This document shows, in pieces, positions 52,990-61,947 of a stretch of DNA of 64,000 nucleotides. The stretch's first letter is position 1; every line of letters starts with the position of its first letter. Origin of the DNA: Olsenella profusa DSM 13989 (lineage in GTDB: Bacteria > Actinomycetota > Coriobacteriia > Coriobacteriales > Atopobiaceae). Location of the stretch: NCBI RefSeq assembly GCF_030811115.1, contig NZ_JAUSQK010000001.1:1550001-1614000 (forward strand). Reading direction: 5' to 3'. The position numbers and the translations under genes were made by a program. The notes below the pieces were generated by a model that was not told the DNA's origin, made no database searches, and saw only the letters and a list, made by a program, of their open reading frames with translations.

Positions 52990-54978
52990 CTACGCCAGGC
53001 CGGCCTCCTCGGCGGGCAGCCCCCTCTTCCACACGGAGAGGATCAGCGCGCCAACGATGGAACCAACCACCAGTGCCACAAAGTACATGAGCGGGTGGCC
53101 GATGACGGCGATGACCCAGATGCCGCCGTGCGGGGCGGGCAGCGTGCAGCCGAAGGCCGCGGAGAGCGCGCCGGCGACGGCGGAACCCACGATGCAGGAG
53201 GGCAGCACGTGGCCGGGATCGGCCGCCGCGTAGGGGATGGCGCCCTCGGAGATGAAGGACAGACCCATGATGTAGTTCACCAGGCCGGCGTCGCGGTCGG
53301 CACGGGTCCACCTGTTCTTGAAGAACGTGGTGGATAGGGCGATGACCAGCGGGGGAACCATGCCGCCCGCCATGACGGAGCCCATGATCATCTGGCCGGT
53401 GGACCCACCGGGCGAGACGAGTGCCGCCGTGCCAAAGACGTAGGCAGCCTTGTTGAACGGACCGCCCATGTCGATGGACATCATGCCGCCGACGATGGCG
53501 CCCAAGAGCACGATGTTGCCCGTACCCATGCCGTTCAGGAAGTTGGAGAGGCCGGTGTTGATCGCACCAAAGAGTGGATCGAGGATGAGCATGATGGCGC
53601 CGATGCCCAACACGCCCAAAAGCGGGTAGAGCAGGATGGGCTTGATGCCTTCGAGCGAGGCAGGCAGGTGGTCGCACAGGCGTTCGATGCCCAGCACGAG
53701 GTAGCCCGCCACGAAGCCGGCGAACAGGGCACCAAGGAAGCCGCCCGAGACGAGTGCTTTGTCATTAAGCGTGGAGAGGTAGGTGAGGTCGTAGCCCACC
53801 TTGGCAAAGAGCCCGCCCACGAAGCCGGGCGCGAGGCCGGGCCTGTCGGCGATGGACTCGGCGATGAAGGCCGCAAGGATGGGGAGCATCAGTCCAAACG
53901 CTTGCGAACCGATAGTGTTGAACAGTGCGGCGGCAGCGATGGTATGGCCATAGGTCGAGACGCCACTAGCATCGACGTTGCCGGCGTTGGCAATGTCCAC
54001 GAGGAAGGAGATGGCCGTGAGGATGCCGCCGCCGATGACGAAGGGCAGCATGTGGCTCACGCCGTTCATCAGGTGCTTGTAGATCACGTGCCAGGCGGAG
54101 TCCTTCTCGCCCGCCGCATCCGTGGAGCCCGCCGACGTGGCCTGGCCCTCCTGCACGGGGGCCTCGTTGTCGAGGATGATCCTGAGGAGCCTCTCGGGCT
54201 CCTGGATGCCGGCGGAGACGTTGGTGGAGTACACCCGCTTGCCGGCGAAGCGCGTGCGGTCGACGTTCTTGTCTGCGGCAATGATGATGCCCTTGGCGTG
54301 CGCGATCTCCTCGGACGTGAGGACGTTCTTGGCCCCCGCGGAGCCCTGGGTCTCCACCTTCACCTTGACGCCCAGCTCGGCACCCTTCTTCCCCAGGGCC
54401 TCGGCGGCCATGTAGGTGTGGGCGATGCCGGTGGGGCAGGCGGTGATGGCCAGGATCTCCGGCAGGTCGGACTCGCCTCTGGGGGCGGCGGCCTGGGTCC
54501 TTGCGGCATCCATCTCGTCGCGCTTGGCCTCCGCCGAGTCGATCGTGGCAAGGAGCTCCTGGGGGGTCTTGGCGGTGCGCAGGGCGTCGGCGAACTCGGG
54601 GTGCATGAGCAGCTGAGAGAGCTTTGCCAGAATCTGCAGGTGCGTGTTGGCCTCGCCCTCGGGTGCCGCGATCATGAACGCCAACGTTGCCGGCGCCCCG
54701 TCCGGGGCGTTCCAGTCCACGCCCTTGGGCATGGTTATGGCGGCAAGGCCGGGCTGCCTGACGGCTGCCGTCTTGGCATGCGGGATGGCAATGCCGTCCC
54801 CCACGGCCGTGGAGAACTCCTTCTCGCGTGCGAGGATGGCCTCCTTGTACGCGATCGTGTCGTTGATGTTGCCCGATGCATCCTGCAGGGCGATCAACTG
54901 GTCGATCGCGTCCATCTGGTCAGACGGTTCCACCCCAATCCTGATTCCCTCTGGTCTGAGTAGGTCGGTGATCTTCAT
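52990..54978 (-). CDS. fruA: PTS fructose transporter subunit IIABC
   Basis: A 662-residue sugar phosphotransferase permease that imports and phosphorylates fructose. The IIA domain (1-150) has phospho-His H67 in 'GIAIPHAKT'. The IIB domain (172-270) has phospho-Cys C181 in 'ITACPTGIAHTYMAAEAL'. The IIC membrane domain (300-650) has 'GVSHMLPFVIGGGILTAISFL' and 'FISEGAIPYAA'. The start at 54978 has GAAGG 7 bases upstream. fruK and a fru regulator, its usual partners, are absent from both sides, so regulation and the 1-phosphofructokinase must be encoded elsewhere. Confidence 0.93.
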   Translation of the reverse strand: MKITDLLRPEGIRIGVEPSDQMDAIDQLIALQDASGNINDTIAYKEAILAREKEFSTAVGDGIAIPHAKTAAVRQPGLAAITMPKGVDWNAPDGAPATLAFMIAAPEGEANTHLQILAKLSQLLMHPEFADALRTAKTPQELLATIDSAEAKRDEMDAARTQAAAPRGESDLPEILAITACPTGIAHTYMAAEALGKKGAELGVKVKVETQGSAGAKNVLTSEEIAHAKGIIIAADKNVDRTRFAGKRVYSTNVSAGIQEPERLLRIILDNEAPVQEGQATSAGSTDAAGEKDSAWHVIYKHLMNGVSHMLPFVIGGGILTAISFLVDIANAGNVDASGVSTYGHTIAAAALFNTIGSQAFGLMLPILAAFIAESIADRPGLAPGFVGGLFAKVGYDLTYLSTLNDKALVSGGFLGALFAGFVAGYLVLGIERLCDHLPASLEGIKPILLYPLLGVLGIGAIMLILDPLFGAINTGLSNFLNGMGTGNIVLLGAIVGGMMSIDMGGPFNKAAYVFGTAALVSPGGSTGQMIMGSVMAGGMVPPLVIALSTTFFKNRWTRADRDAGLVNYIMGLSFISEGAIPYAAADPGHVLPSCIVGSAVAGALSAAFGCTLPAPHGGIWVIAVIGHPLMYFVALVVGSIVGALILSVWKRGLPAEEAGLA

Positions 54979-55184
54979 GCGTATGCCTTCCCTCATTACC
55001 TGGCACGTGGCCAAAGGACAGAAGCGGTTGCCTGGATGCAGGAAACCGCTTCTAGTATGACGCTTTTGAGGAGAGGTGCGCATTCCATCTTGGCATAAGG
55101 TGACTCTATGGCGGTAATCGTGGTGTTCGAAGCCTGCATATCCGTTCATTTCGTGCATATTTTCTTTCAGGTTATCTTATAAAG

Positions 55185-55211
55185 TTGATTACGCATCAGC
55201 TACGCTAGAAT
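55185..55211 (+). promoter_or_regulatory. promoter upstream of the proline-rich membrane protein
   Basis: TTGATT (55185-55190) and TAGAAT (55206-55211) are 15 bases apart. The 273-base divergent gap with fruA has an AT-rich core (55141-55190) likely to hold both promoters. Confidence 0.45.
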
Positions 55212-55251
55212 GAGATGGCCAGTCCGTTCCTCATACAAGGAGATGTATGCC

Positions 55252-56664
55252 ATGGCAGATCAGCCAAACCCCATGGGAGCGCCCGATGCGCCCCAGCAGC
55301 CACAGGATGCGCCCCAGCAGCCAGTGCCTCAGCCCGCCCAGCCACCGGCAGGGCAGCCTGGAGGGCAGCCCGCCACGCAGACGGATCAGTCCCAGGATGC
55401 GCCCCAGCAGCCCGCCCAGCCCCAAGAGGCGGCCCCTCAGGAAGCCATGGACGCCACGACGGTGCAACCCCAACCCACAGGGGTGCCCGGTGCTGCCCCG
55501 GCGGACGCTGCACCCGCACAGCCCCAGCCCACAGGGGTGCCCGGTGCTGCCCCCATGGATGCCACGCAGGTGGCGTCTGGTGTTGGTGCGCCCGCCCCAG
55601 GTGGTTCCGGTGCTCCCGCTGACGCACAAGCTGCTGCTCCCGGTGTTCCCAACGGTCCGGCCGTACCGGACGCATATGCTGCCCCCGGTGCTCCCGCACC
55701 CAAGAAGCCGATGAGCAAGGGGCTCCTCGCTGCCATCATTGCAGTGGTCGTGGTGCTCGTGGGCGGTGGCATCTTCCTGCTCGTGCGGAACAACGTCGCA
55801 CAGCAGGCGGAGGCAAAGATCAAGGACACCGCCAGCTCCATCGTTGAGGCGGATGACAGCCTGCATGGCCTTGATGCCTACGCAAAGATTGACAGCGGCT
55901 TTGACACCGACCTTGACACCGATGGCGACCGCAACAAGGTCTCCGATGCCACCTCGGCTCTTGACACTGCCGAGGCAAGTCTGAACGAGGCCAAGCAGTC
56001 CGAGTGGGCGTTGAGCGACGCGGACAAGTCGACCATCACTGCGCTTGAGGCGGGCATCCAGTCTCGCAGGGACGCCACGGATACCGTTGGCAAACTCATG
56101 GATGCGACTGACCAGGCAAAGACCGTCTCTGATGACGCCAGCACCTTTTTGAATGATTTTGCTGCCGCATATGTTTACCTAGGCTTGGCCGATGACGCCC
56201 GTGGACAGGCCATATCCTCAGCAAACAATGGCGGCGGTATGGATACAAGCGCAATAAGCACCTACCTTGACAAGTGCTCAAGCGCGCTTGAGCAGGCAAA
56301 GAAGGATTTGGATGCGCTGGAGCAGGATGCGCCGGATGCGGATTTCTCAAGCTATGATGACGTGTGCGACGCTCTGAGCACAACTGTCGACGATCTCAGC
56401 GCGGCCATTGACAAGATGAACCAGGGGGATGTCGATGGGACCAATGCGGCCTTGGGTACCTATTATTCCCAGCGGGATGATCTGGTGAAAAAGGCGAAGG
56501 GCATGGAAGGCACCTCGGCCGTGCTCAAAAAGCTGGTCACCGATGGTGACAAGCAAAACGCAAAGAATCTCAAGTCTAACTTTAGCGACATCAAAGGCAA
56601 CGTGAGTGATCTTATCGATGACGAGCTTGTGGGTGACACCATGGACACCTCGACGTTCGCGTAG
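55252..56664 (+). CDS. proline-rich single-pass membrane protein
   Basis: A 470-residue protein. Residues 1-140 are Pro/Gln/Ala-rich and cytoplasmic, including two copies of 'QPQPTGVPGAAP'. A single membrane helix follows ('GLLAAIIAVVVVLVGGGIFLLV', about 153-174). A 290-residue extracellular part is predicted to be all-helical, with heptad-like Ala/Asp/Leu spacing. No enzyme motif is seen. It could be a cell-envelope or signalling protein. The ATG at 55252 has AAGGAG 9 bases upstream. Confidence 0.78.
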   Translation: MADQPNPMGAPDAPQQPQDAPQQPVPQPAQPPAGQPGGQPATQTDQSQDAPQQPAQPQEAAPQEAMDATTVQPQPTGVPGAAPADAAPAQPQPTGVPGAAPMDATQVASGVGAPAPGGSGAPADAQAAAPGVPNGPAVPDAYAAPGAPAPKKPMSKGLLAAIIAVVVVLVGGGIFLLVRNNVAQQAEAKIKDTASSIVEADDSLHGLDAYAKIDSGFDTDLDTDGDRNKVSDATSALDTAEASLNEAKQSEWALSDADKSTITALEAGIQSRRDATDTVGKLMDATDQAKTVSDDASTFLNDFAAAYVYLGLADDARGQAISSANNGGGMDTSAISTYLDKCSSALEQAKKDLDALEQDAPDADFSSYDDVCDALSTTVDDLSAAIDKMNQGDVDGTNAALGTYYSQRDDLVKKAKGMEGTSAVLKKLVTDGDKQNAKNLKSNFSDIKGNVSDLIDDELVGDTMDTSTFA

Positions 56665-56700
56665 ACCAAGCTGCCCGAGCGCAACACACGTCAGACAGGG

Positions 56701-56735
56701 GGAGGCCGTCCACCAGCAGGTGGGCGGCCTCCTTT
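56701..56735 (+). terminator. hairpin terminator after the proline-rich protein gene
   Basis: GGAGGCCG and CCACC pair with GGTGG and CGGCCTCC around a four-base loop (one mismatch), then TTT. It lies between convergent coding remnants and may serve both strands. Confidence 0.6.
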
Positions 56736-56745
56736 CCCATGTCCT

Positions 56746-57172
56746 GCAATCGCGGCGAGTCGCTCGCCGCATGCAGGCCCCCACGAACTGGCGCATGAGT
56801 GCGCGCTGCCTTCCGTTGGTTACCCACATGAAGCTCGGGGTGCCATTGCACGGCACAGAGGTAGCGCCTGTTGGGCATCTCGAGCACCAGGCACACGAGC
56901 GCGAGCTCGAAGTCGTCGAGGTTCCTGAAGACGGGGTGCGTCGCGGGAAGGCACCTCTCGCCATAGAGCGCAGGGTCGACGTCCGCGCCACCCGTGAGCA
57001 GTAACCTGTCTATACCCTTCAGCAGCTGGCCAAGGTCAGAGGGGCCATCGGTCATGGGGTGTATGACCGACAGCCCGCCCACATGTTGGAGCGCAGGAAA
57101 GTAGGCGGGACGAACGCCAATCGTTCCCTCGGTGCTCTCGTAGTGTGGCGTGACTCCTATCAGTGGCTTCAT
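56746..57172 (-). pseudogene. broken gamma-glutamyl-GABA hydrolase (PuuD/peptidase C26)
   Basis: The N-terminal 100 codons match class I glutamine-amidotransferase-like hydrolases of the PuuD family ('PLIGVTPHYESTEG', 'LLLTGGADVDPALYGE', 'DDFELALVCLVLE'). The next codons are already the C-terminal 'RRYLCAVQWHPE', so about 110 residues holding the catalytic cysteine are missing. One base further on (near 56833) the frame shifts, and the proper ending 'FMWVTNGRQRALMRQFVGACMRRATR' continues in another frame. Deletion plus frameshift make it non-functional. Confidence 0.82.
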
Positions 57173-57297
57173 GGCATGTCCCGACTGCCCTTCACGGGGA
57201 TCGCTCTATTCCACTGCGGCGGGCCGCCCCCGCATGTGCAGGCGGCGCCACTCGAGTAAAATCCCCCCTGGGACCATGATTCCATGGAGGTGGCGGC

Positions 57298-57948
57298 ATG
57301 TCAGACCGACTGACGGAACGGCAGATAACCGACGCGGGCAATCCTGCCAAGCCTACGGGCGTCTACGGCGCACGAATGCTGCACCGCATGAACCGCAGCC
57401 ATGCGGACGTCACCAACTGGGCGCTTGACTTCATCGACTTCTCGAATGTGGCCCATGCCCTCGATATCGGCTGCGGTGGGGGAGCCACCATGGCTCGCCT
57501 GCTTGCGCGCATGGGTGGACGGGATGGCACCGTGTGTGGCGTCGACCATTCCGAGATCTCGTGCGAGGAGTCGCGTGCCCTCAATGCCGAGGCGATTGCC
57601 GCTGGAAGGGCTGAGGTCCTGCAGGCGGACGTCGAGAGCCTCCCCTTTGCGGACGGGAGCTTTGACGTTGCCGTGACGGTGGAGAGCTTCTACTTCTGGC
57701 CTCGTCCCCAGGAGGACCTTGTCGAGGTCGCACGTGTGCTTGCGCCAGGAGCGCACTTCCTGTTGGTGGCAGACGTGTACCAGAAGGATGGTCTTCCCGC
57801 GGAGACGCTGGAGAACATTCGCAAGCGCAACCTGACGGTGCTCGCACCCGATGAGTACGAGGCGTCGCTGACTAGGGCGGGGCTCTCGAGTGTCACGGTG
57901 CACCTTAGGGACGGTACCACCTGGATTGCCGTCGAGGGCGTGCGCTGA
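57298..57948 (+). CDS. class I SAM-dependent methyltransferase
   Basis: A 216-residue methyltransferase of the UbiE/type-11 group. The SAM motif is 'ALDIGCGGGATMARLL', followed by 'CGVDHSEISCEESRALNAEAI', the acidic 'LQADVESLPFADGSFDVAVTVESFYFW', and 'EVARVLAPGAHFLLV'. Substrate unknown. It stands alone after the broken puuD gene. Confidence 0.87.
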   Translation: MSDRLTERQITDAGNPAKPTGVYGARMLHRMNRSHADVTNWALDFIDFSNVAHALDIGCGGGATMARLLARMGGRDGTVCGVDHSEISCEESRALNAEAIAAGRAEVLQADVESLPFADGSFDVAVTVESFYFWPRPQEDLVEVARVLAPGAHFLLVADVYQKDGLPAETLENIRKRNLTVLAPDEYEASLTRAGLSSVTVHLRDGTTWIAVEGVR

Positions 57949-58271
57949 GCGGGGACATCGGTCACCCTTTTGCGGCCCCATCCTCTGTATGGGATGAGAG
58001 TTCGCATCCTGACGTGTCCGAGAGCTGCAGGGGGCGCTACCGTGGGTGCCCTTGGGCGTTGACGCCGACGGGCGCCGCACTCGGGATACGAGATTCTATT
58101 CCAGACCTTGCTCCATCGGTGTCGTTTGACGACGGTCACGCCTGGGGCGTCCTAGACTTAAGTGTCATCGCATGAGGTTTTATGCCTCATACCGGTATAT
58201 GGTGTGCACTTAGGGGTAGGAACACAGGGTGCCGTGTCATATCCACCTCGAGAGAAGGGATTTCGCCAACC
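57949..58271 (+). other. intergenic region before htpG
   Basis: This is 323 bases without a convincing gene. It contains the dyad ATGAGG...CCTCAT (58172-58190) and a TAGACT/TTGACG pair whose spacing (21) is too long for a standard promoter. No CIRCE or HAIR heat-shock operator was found. Confidence 0.5.
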
Positions 58272-60242
58272 GTGAAGCAGTTCAAGACAGAGAGCAAGAA
58301 GCTGCTCGACCTCATGATCAACTCGGTCTATACCAACAAGGAGATCTTCCTGCGCGAGTTGATCTCCAATGCGTCTGATGCGCTCGACAAGCTCGCCTTC
58401 GAGGCCATCAAGAACCCCGACTTGGGCATCGACCAGTCCGATCTGGCCATTCGCCTGTCGTTTGACAAGGATGCCCGCACCATCACCGTGAGTGACAACG
58501 GCGTCGGCATGGGCAAGGACGACCTGGACAAGAACCTGGGCACCATCGCGCACTCCGGCTCCAAGGCCTTCAAGGAGGAGAACGCCGAGCATCAGGGTGA
58601 TGACATCGACATCATCGGCCAGTTTGGCGTGGGCTTCTACTCGAGCTTCATGGTTGCCGACAAGGTGCGCGTCGTGAGCCGTGCGCTGGGGGCGGATGCC
58701 GCCTATGCCTGGGAGTCCGATGGCATCAAGGGCTACACGCTTACCGAGGCCAAGCCCGACGAGCGTGGAGGGGCGAACGACCACGGCACCGACGTGACCC
58801 TCTGGCTGCGTGACTCCACCGAGGACGAGGACACGGATCGCTACCTCTCCGAGTGGGGCCTGCGTGACCTCGTGAAGCGCTACTCGAACTATGTGCGCCA
58901 CCCGGTGCGGATGATGGTCACCAAGAGCCGCGAGAAGCCCAGGCCCGCCGACGCCGGGGACGACTACAAACCCGAGTACGAGAGCTACGAGGAGCTCGAG
59001 ACCATCAACTCGATGACTCCCATTTGGAAGAAGCGTCAGAACGAGGTCAAGCAGGAGGACTACAACGAGTTCTATCAGTCTACCTTCCATGACTTCGCCG
59101 ATCCCGCACGCACCATCAGCTTCCACGCCGAGGGTGCCCTCAGCTATGATGCGCTGCTGTTCATCCCCAGCCGGCAGCCCTTCGACCTCTACAGCAAGGA
59201 CTACGAGAAGGGTCTGGCGCTCTACACTTCCAACGTGCTTATCCAGGAGAAGTGCGCCGACCTTCTGCCCGACTACTACAACTTCGTGCGCGGCGTGGTG
59301 GACAGCCCAGACGTCTCGCTCAACATCTCCCGTGAGACCCTGCAGCAGAACTCGCAACTGCGTGCCATCGCCCGCCGTGTGGAGAAGAAGATTCGCTCCG
59401 AGCTCGAGGACATGCGCGACAACGACCGCAAGGCCTACGAGAAGTTCTTCGAGAACTTTGGCCGTGGCCTCAAGTTTGGCATCTACAACAGCTATGGGTC
59501 GAAGGCGTCCGACCTTGCCGACCTGCTGCTCTTCTGGTCGGCCAAGGAGGGCGGGCAGGTGACCTTCGCCGAATACGCCGCCGCCATGCCCGAGGGGCAG
59601 AACAAGGTCTACTTTGCCTCCGGCGACTCCCGCGAGCGCCTGGAGCAGGTGCCCGCCGTGCGCTCTGCCCTCGACCATGGCTTTGACGTGCTGCTCTGTA
59701 CGCAGGACGTGGACGAGTTCATGTTCCAGGTGATGCATGTCTATCACCAGGCCGCCGTTGCCGGTGACTCCGAGCACAAGGGCACCGACGAACGTGACCT
59801 CGAGCTTGCGAACGTCGCCAGCGCCGACCTCGACCTCGCGACCGAGGACGAGAAGAGGGAGGCCGAGAAGGCCACCGAGGACAACAGGGGCCTCTTTGAT
59901 CAGCTTAAGGAGGACCTGGGCGACAAGGTGTCCGCCGTACGCGTGGCCGCGGGTCTAGGCGATGCTCCGGCAGCGATCGCCGCCGAGGGTCCCGTCTCCC
60001 TCGAGATGGAGCGCGTCATCAGTCAGGGGCCCGAGGCGCAGAGCGCTCCCAAGGCGCAGCGCGTGCTGCAGCTCAACGCGGCCCACCCCGTCTTCGGGAA
60101 GCTCAAGGCCGCCCAGGACGCCGGCGACAAGGACCGCCTCAAGCTGCTGGGTTCCATCCTCTACGATCAGGCGCTGCTTGTCGAGGGGCTGCCCATCGAC
60201 GATCCGGTCGCATTTGCCCGCAACGTCACCGAGCTGATGTAA
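58272..60242 (+). CDS. htpG: chaperone HtpG (Hsp90)
   Basis: A 656-residue ATP-dependent chaperone. The N-terminal GHKL ATPase domain has 'LDLMINSVYTNKEIFLRELISNASDALDKL', 'SDNGVGMGKDDL' and 'GQFGVGFYSSFMVADKV'. The middle domain follows from about 240 ('LPDYYNFVRGVVDSPDVSLNISRE' lies within it), and a C-terminal dimerisation domain ends '...FARNVTELM'. The GTG at 58272 is chosen because the protein then begins 'VKQFKTESKKLLDLM' as in the family; the ribosome site AAGGGA is about 11 bases away. The frame is open 30 codons further upstream without support. Confidence 0.95.
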   Translation: MKQFKTESKKLLDLMINSVYTNKEIFLRELISNASDALDKLAFEAIKNPDLGIDQSDLAIRLSFDKDARTITVSDNGVGMGKDDLDKNLGTIAHSGSKAFKEENAEHQGDDIDIIGQFGVGFYSSFMVADKVRVVSRALGADAAYAWESDGIKGYTLTEAKPDERGGANDHGTDVTLWLRDSTEDEDTDRYLSEWGLRDLVKRYSNYVRHPVRMMVTKSREKPRPADAGDDYKPEYESYEELETINSMTPIWKKRQNEVKQEDYNEFYQSTFHDFADPARTISFHAEGALSYDALLFIPSRQPFDLYSKDYEKGLALYTSNVLIQEKCADLLPDYYNFVRGVVDSPDVSLNISRETLQQNSQLRAIARRVEKKIRSELEDMRDNDRKAYEKFFENFGRGLKFGIYNSYGSKASDLADLLLFWSAKEGGQVTFAEYAAAMPEGQNKVYFASGDSRERLEQVPAVRSALDHGFDVLLCTQDVDEFMFQVMHVYHQAAVAGDSEHKGTDERDLELANVASADLDLATEDEKREAEKATEDNRGLFDQLKEDLGDKVSAVRVAAGLGDAPAAIAAEGPVSLEMERVISQGPEAQSAPKAQRVLQLNAAHPVFGKLKAAQDAGDKDRLKLLGSILYDQALLVEGLPIDDPVAFARNVTELM

Positions 60243-60266
60243 GCCATCGACATGTTCCACCGAGTC

Positions 60267-60300
60267 ACATGGCCGCCCATCCCTGGATGGTCGGCCATGT
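60267..60300 (+). terminator. long hairpin after htpG
   Basis: ACATGGCCG and CCATCC pair with GGATGG and CGGCCATGT around a two-to-three-base loop, an almost perfect 15-pair stem 25 bases after the htpG stop. Only a weak T-rich tail follows. Confidence 0.6.
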
Positions 60301-60587
60301 TCGATCGTCTCCCGGGCCGTCACATGTGTGGATACCTTGCATGTCCCTGCCTGTATGGGGAGGCATGCGCGATGGGATGTCGAGAGAGGTGCGGTGACAT
60401 CGGCGGGCTTTAGATATGCCGAGACACGTCATTCAATGTGGTTTCTTGCATTTGTGTTGCAAGGCAGCATTACCCGCGGAATCTGATACCATAGGAGAAA
60501 ATAATCCTCTAGACGGTTTATTTTTCCGGCGAAGGCTTGTTTTGTCCGTAAGCGTGAGTGCAGTCAACTGAGGGATTGGAAGGTATC
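60301..60587 (+). other. intergenic region upstream of the 78-residue protein gene
   Basis: No gene is seen. The stretch 60476-60535 is unusually AT-rich for this genome, with a small AGGA/TCCT hairpin and TTTATTTTT, and is the likely promoter/leader of the following gene. No confident -35/-10 pair was found. Confidence 0.4.
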
Positions 60588-60824
60588 ATGCGCAAGGTTA
60601 AGACGTTCCAGGGCAAGCGCCACACGTACGACACGGCCACCTCTACCGAGGTTGCCAGCCGCAGCTTTGGCGAGTTTGGCGATCCGGCAGGTTATGAGGA
60701 GACCCTCTACAAGACCAAGCAGGGCCTGTACTTCGTCGTTGGCGCCGGTGGCGCCGACTCTCCGTATCCCACGGAGGACGTCAAGCCTCTTGCCAAGAAG
60801 GAGGCCGAGGCCTTCGAGGCCTAG
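60588..60824 (+). CDS. small conserved-looking protein of 78 residues
   Basis: A compact, highly charged protein with aromatic residues ('GYEETLYKTKQGLYFVVGAGG') and a C-terminal Lys/Glu helix. No family is recognised. A strong ribosome site (GGAAGG), the long AT-rich leader and a good downstream hairpin support expression. It could be a small regulatory or structural protein. Confidence 0.7.
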   Translation: MRKVKTFQGKRHTYDTATSTEVASRSFGEFGDPAGYEETLYKTKQGLYFVVGAGGADSPYPTEDVKPLAKKEAEAFEA

Positions 60825-60843
60825 GCTACGCACATGCTCGTAC

Positions 60844-60879
60844 GAGGGGGCGGACGGGGTGCTTTCCTTCCGCCCCCTC
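60844..60879 (+). terminator. bidirectional hairpin between convergent genes
   Basis: An 11-base perfect stem, GAGGGGGCGGA (60844-60854) with TCCGCCCCCTC (60869-60879), lies in the 73-base gap between convergent stops. The loop contains a short pyrimidine run. There is no strong T-run on either side. Confidence 0.6.
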
Positions 60880-60897
60880 CGTGCCCTGCGACCAGCA

Positions 60898-61863
60898 CTA
60901 CGCAAACATGTTGCGTTCCATGAACTCTGCCTGTACCGTGCGGAACATGAGGTCGACGTCCTCGAGGCCCAGATGGGTCTCCTGCTGGTTGGCATCCAGG
61001 GTGCCGCGGCGGCGCGCCCAGCTCTCCAAGGCGGCAGGGCGCGAGTCGCGGGGGAGCATGCGGTACTCAGGGTCGATGCGCCGGCAGATGTCGCGTGTGT
61101 CTATGGGCACGATCTTGCCGGCCTTGCGTGCCTCGGCGTAGCCGTCGATGGTGAGTATGAACCATGAGTCCTCGAATGCGGCATTGTGTGCCATGAACGG
61201 ATAGGTCTCAAGCGTGGTCAGGAGGGCCCGCTGCATCTTCCCATTGGAGCGCAGGGGCTTCTTGTTGGCAATGTCATCCCAGGTGATGTGGTGCACAAAC
61301 GAGAGGGGGATGCCCGTCTTCCTGTACATCTCGGGAATGCCGCAGTAGGCGCTGAAGGGGTGCTCGGGCCTTGCCCGTGCCGAGAGCTCCATGAACTCCA
61401 GGCCGACATTGAGCACGTAGCCGCGGCCGGGGTCGCGCTCGGTCGTCTCGATGTCGATGCCGCACACCATGCCCGAAACGGGAGCCTCCACATAGGCGAT
61501 GCCCAAGTCCACACAGTTGGGGCCTGCCGTCTTGGCCACCTCGTCCTCGCTGCGGTGCTGCATCCGTGCAACGGCACGAATGAGGTCCTCGTCCGAGAGG
61601 CGTTTGGAGAGCATGGCAGGGGAGACGTTGCGCAGGCGATCGATGCCGTAGCTGTCACAGGCGGTGCGGTTGCGATCGGCAAGGCCTCTCACGAGGTCAT
61701 ACGAGAAGGGCTCCTGTCCGAGTGGCGCTTCCCACCAGGCAGCCGAGAGAAGCTCCATGGCCTCCTCGTTGCGCTCGCGCTCGGCCGTGAGCGTGGCGTC
61801 ATCCGCCACGAATCCTGGAAAGACGAAAGCGCTTGCATGCTCCAGTGCCTGACTCAGGTTCAT
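60898..61863 (-). CDS. DnaQ-like 3'-5' exonuclease-domain protein
   Basis: A 321-residue protein. The second half carries an RNase H-fold exonuclease with 'CGIDIETTERDPGRGYVLNVGLEFMEL' (D and E of motif I), 'FMAHNAAFEDSWF' (motif II) and 'THLGLEDVDLMF' (H and D of motif III), the DEDDh pattern. The first 130 residues are helical and unrecognised. It may act on DNA or RNA ends. The ATG at 61863 has GGGGG 6 bases upstream and is preferred over 61869. Confidence 0.82.
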   Translation of the reverse strand: MNLSQALEHASAFVFPGFVADDATLTAERERNEEAMELLSAAWWEAPLGQEPFSYDLVRGLADRNRTACDSYGIDRLRNVSPAMLSKRLSDEDLIRAVARMQHRSEDEVAKTAGPNCVDLGIAYVEAPVSGMVCGIDIETTERDPGRGYVLNVGLEFMELSARARPEHPFSAYCGIPEMYRKTGIPLSFVHHITWDDIANKKPLRSNGKMQRALLTTLETYPFMAHNAAFEDSWFILTIDGYAEARKAGKIVPIDTRDICRRIDPEYRMLPRDSRPAALESWARRRGTLDANQQETHLGLEDVDLMFRTVQAEFMERNMFA

Positions 61864-61947
61864 ATGCATCCCCCGTCGTTCGAAGACCCGCCAATCACAT
61901 CAAGTGTAGCCTGTGCGACAGGGAAGCGCTTGGCAAGTGGACGCCCC

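Noticed and set aside
57949-58271. CIRCE or HAIR operator before htpG
   Set aside because: Neither TTAGCACTC-9-GAGTGCTAA nor CTTGAGT-7-ACTCAAG is present; only a short unrelated dyad is seen.
58158-59777. A 539-codon minus-strand frame opposite htpG
   Set aside because: It is antisense to a well-supported chaperone gene and is produced by GC-rich third positions; no motif or ribosome site supports it.
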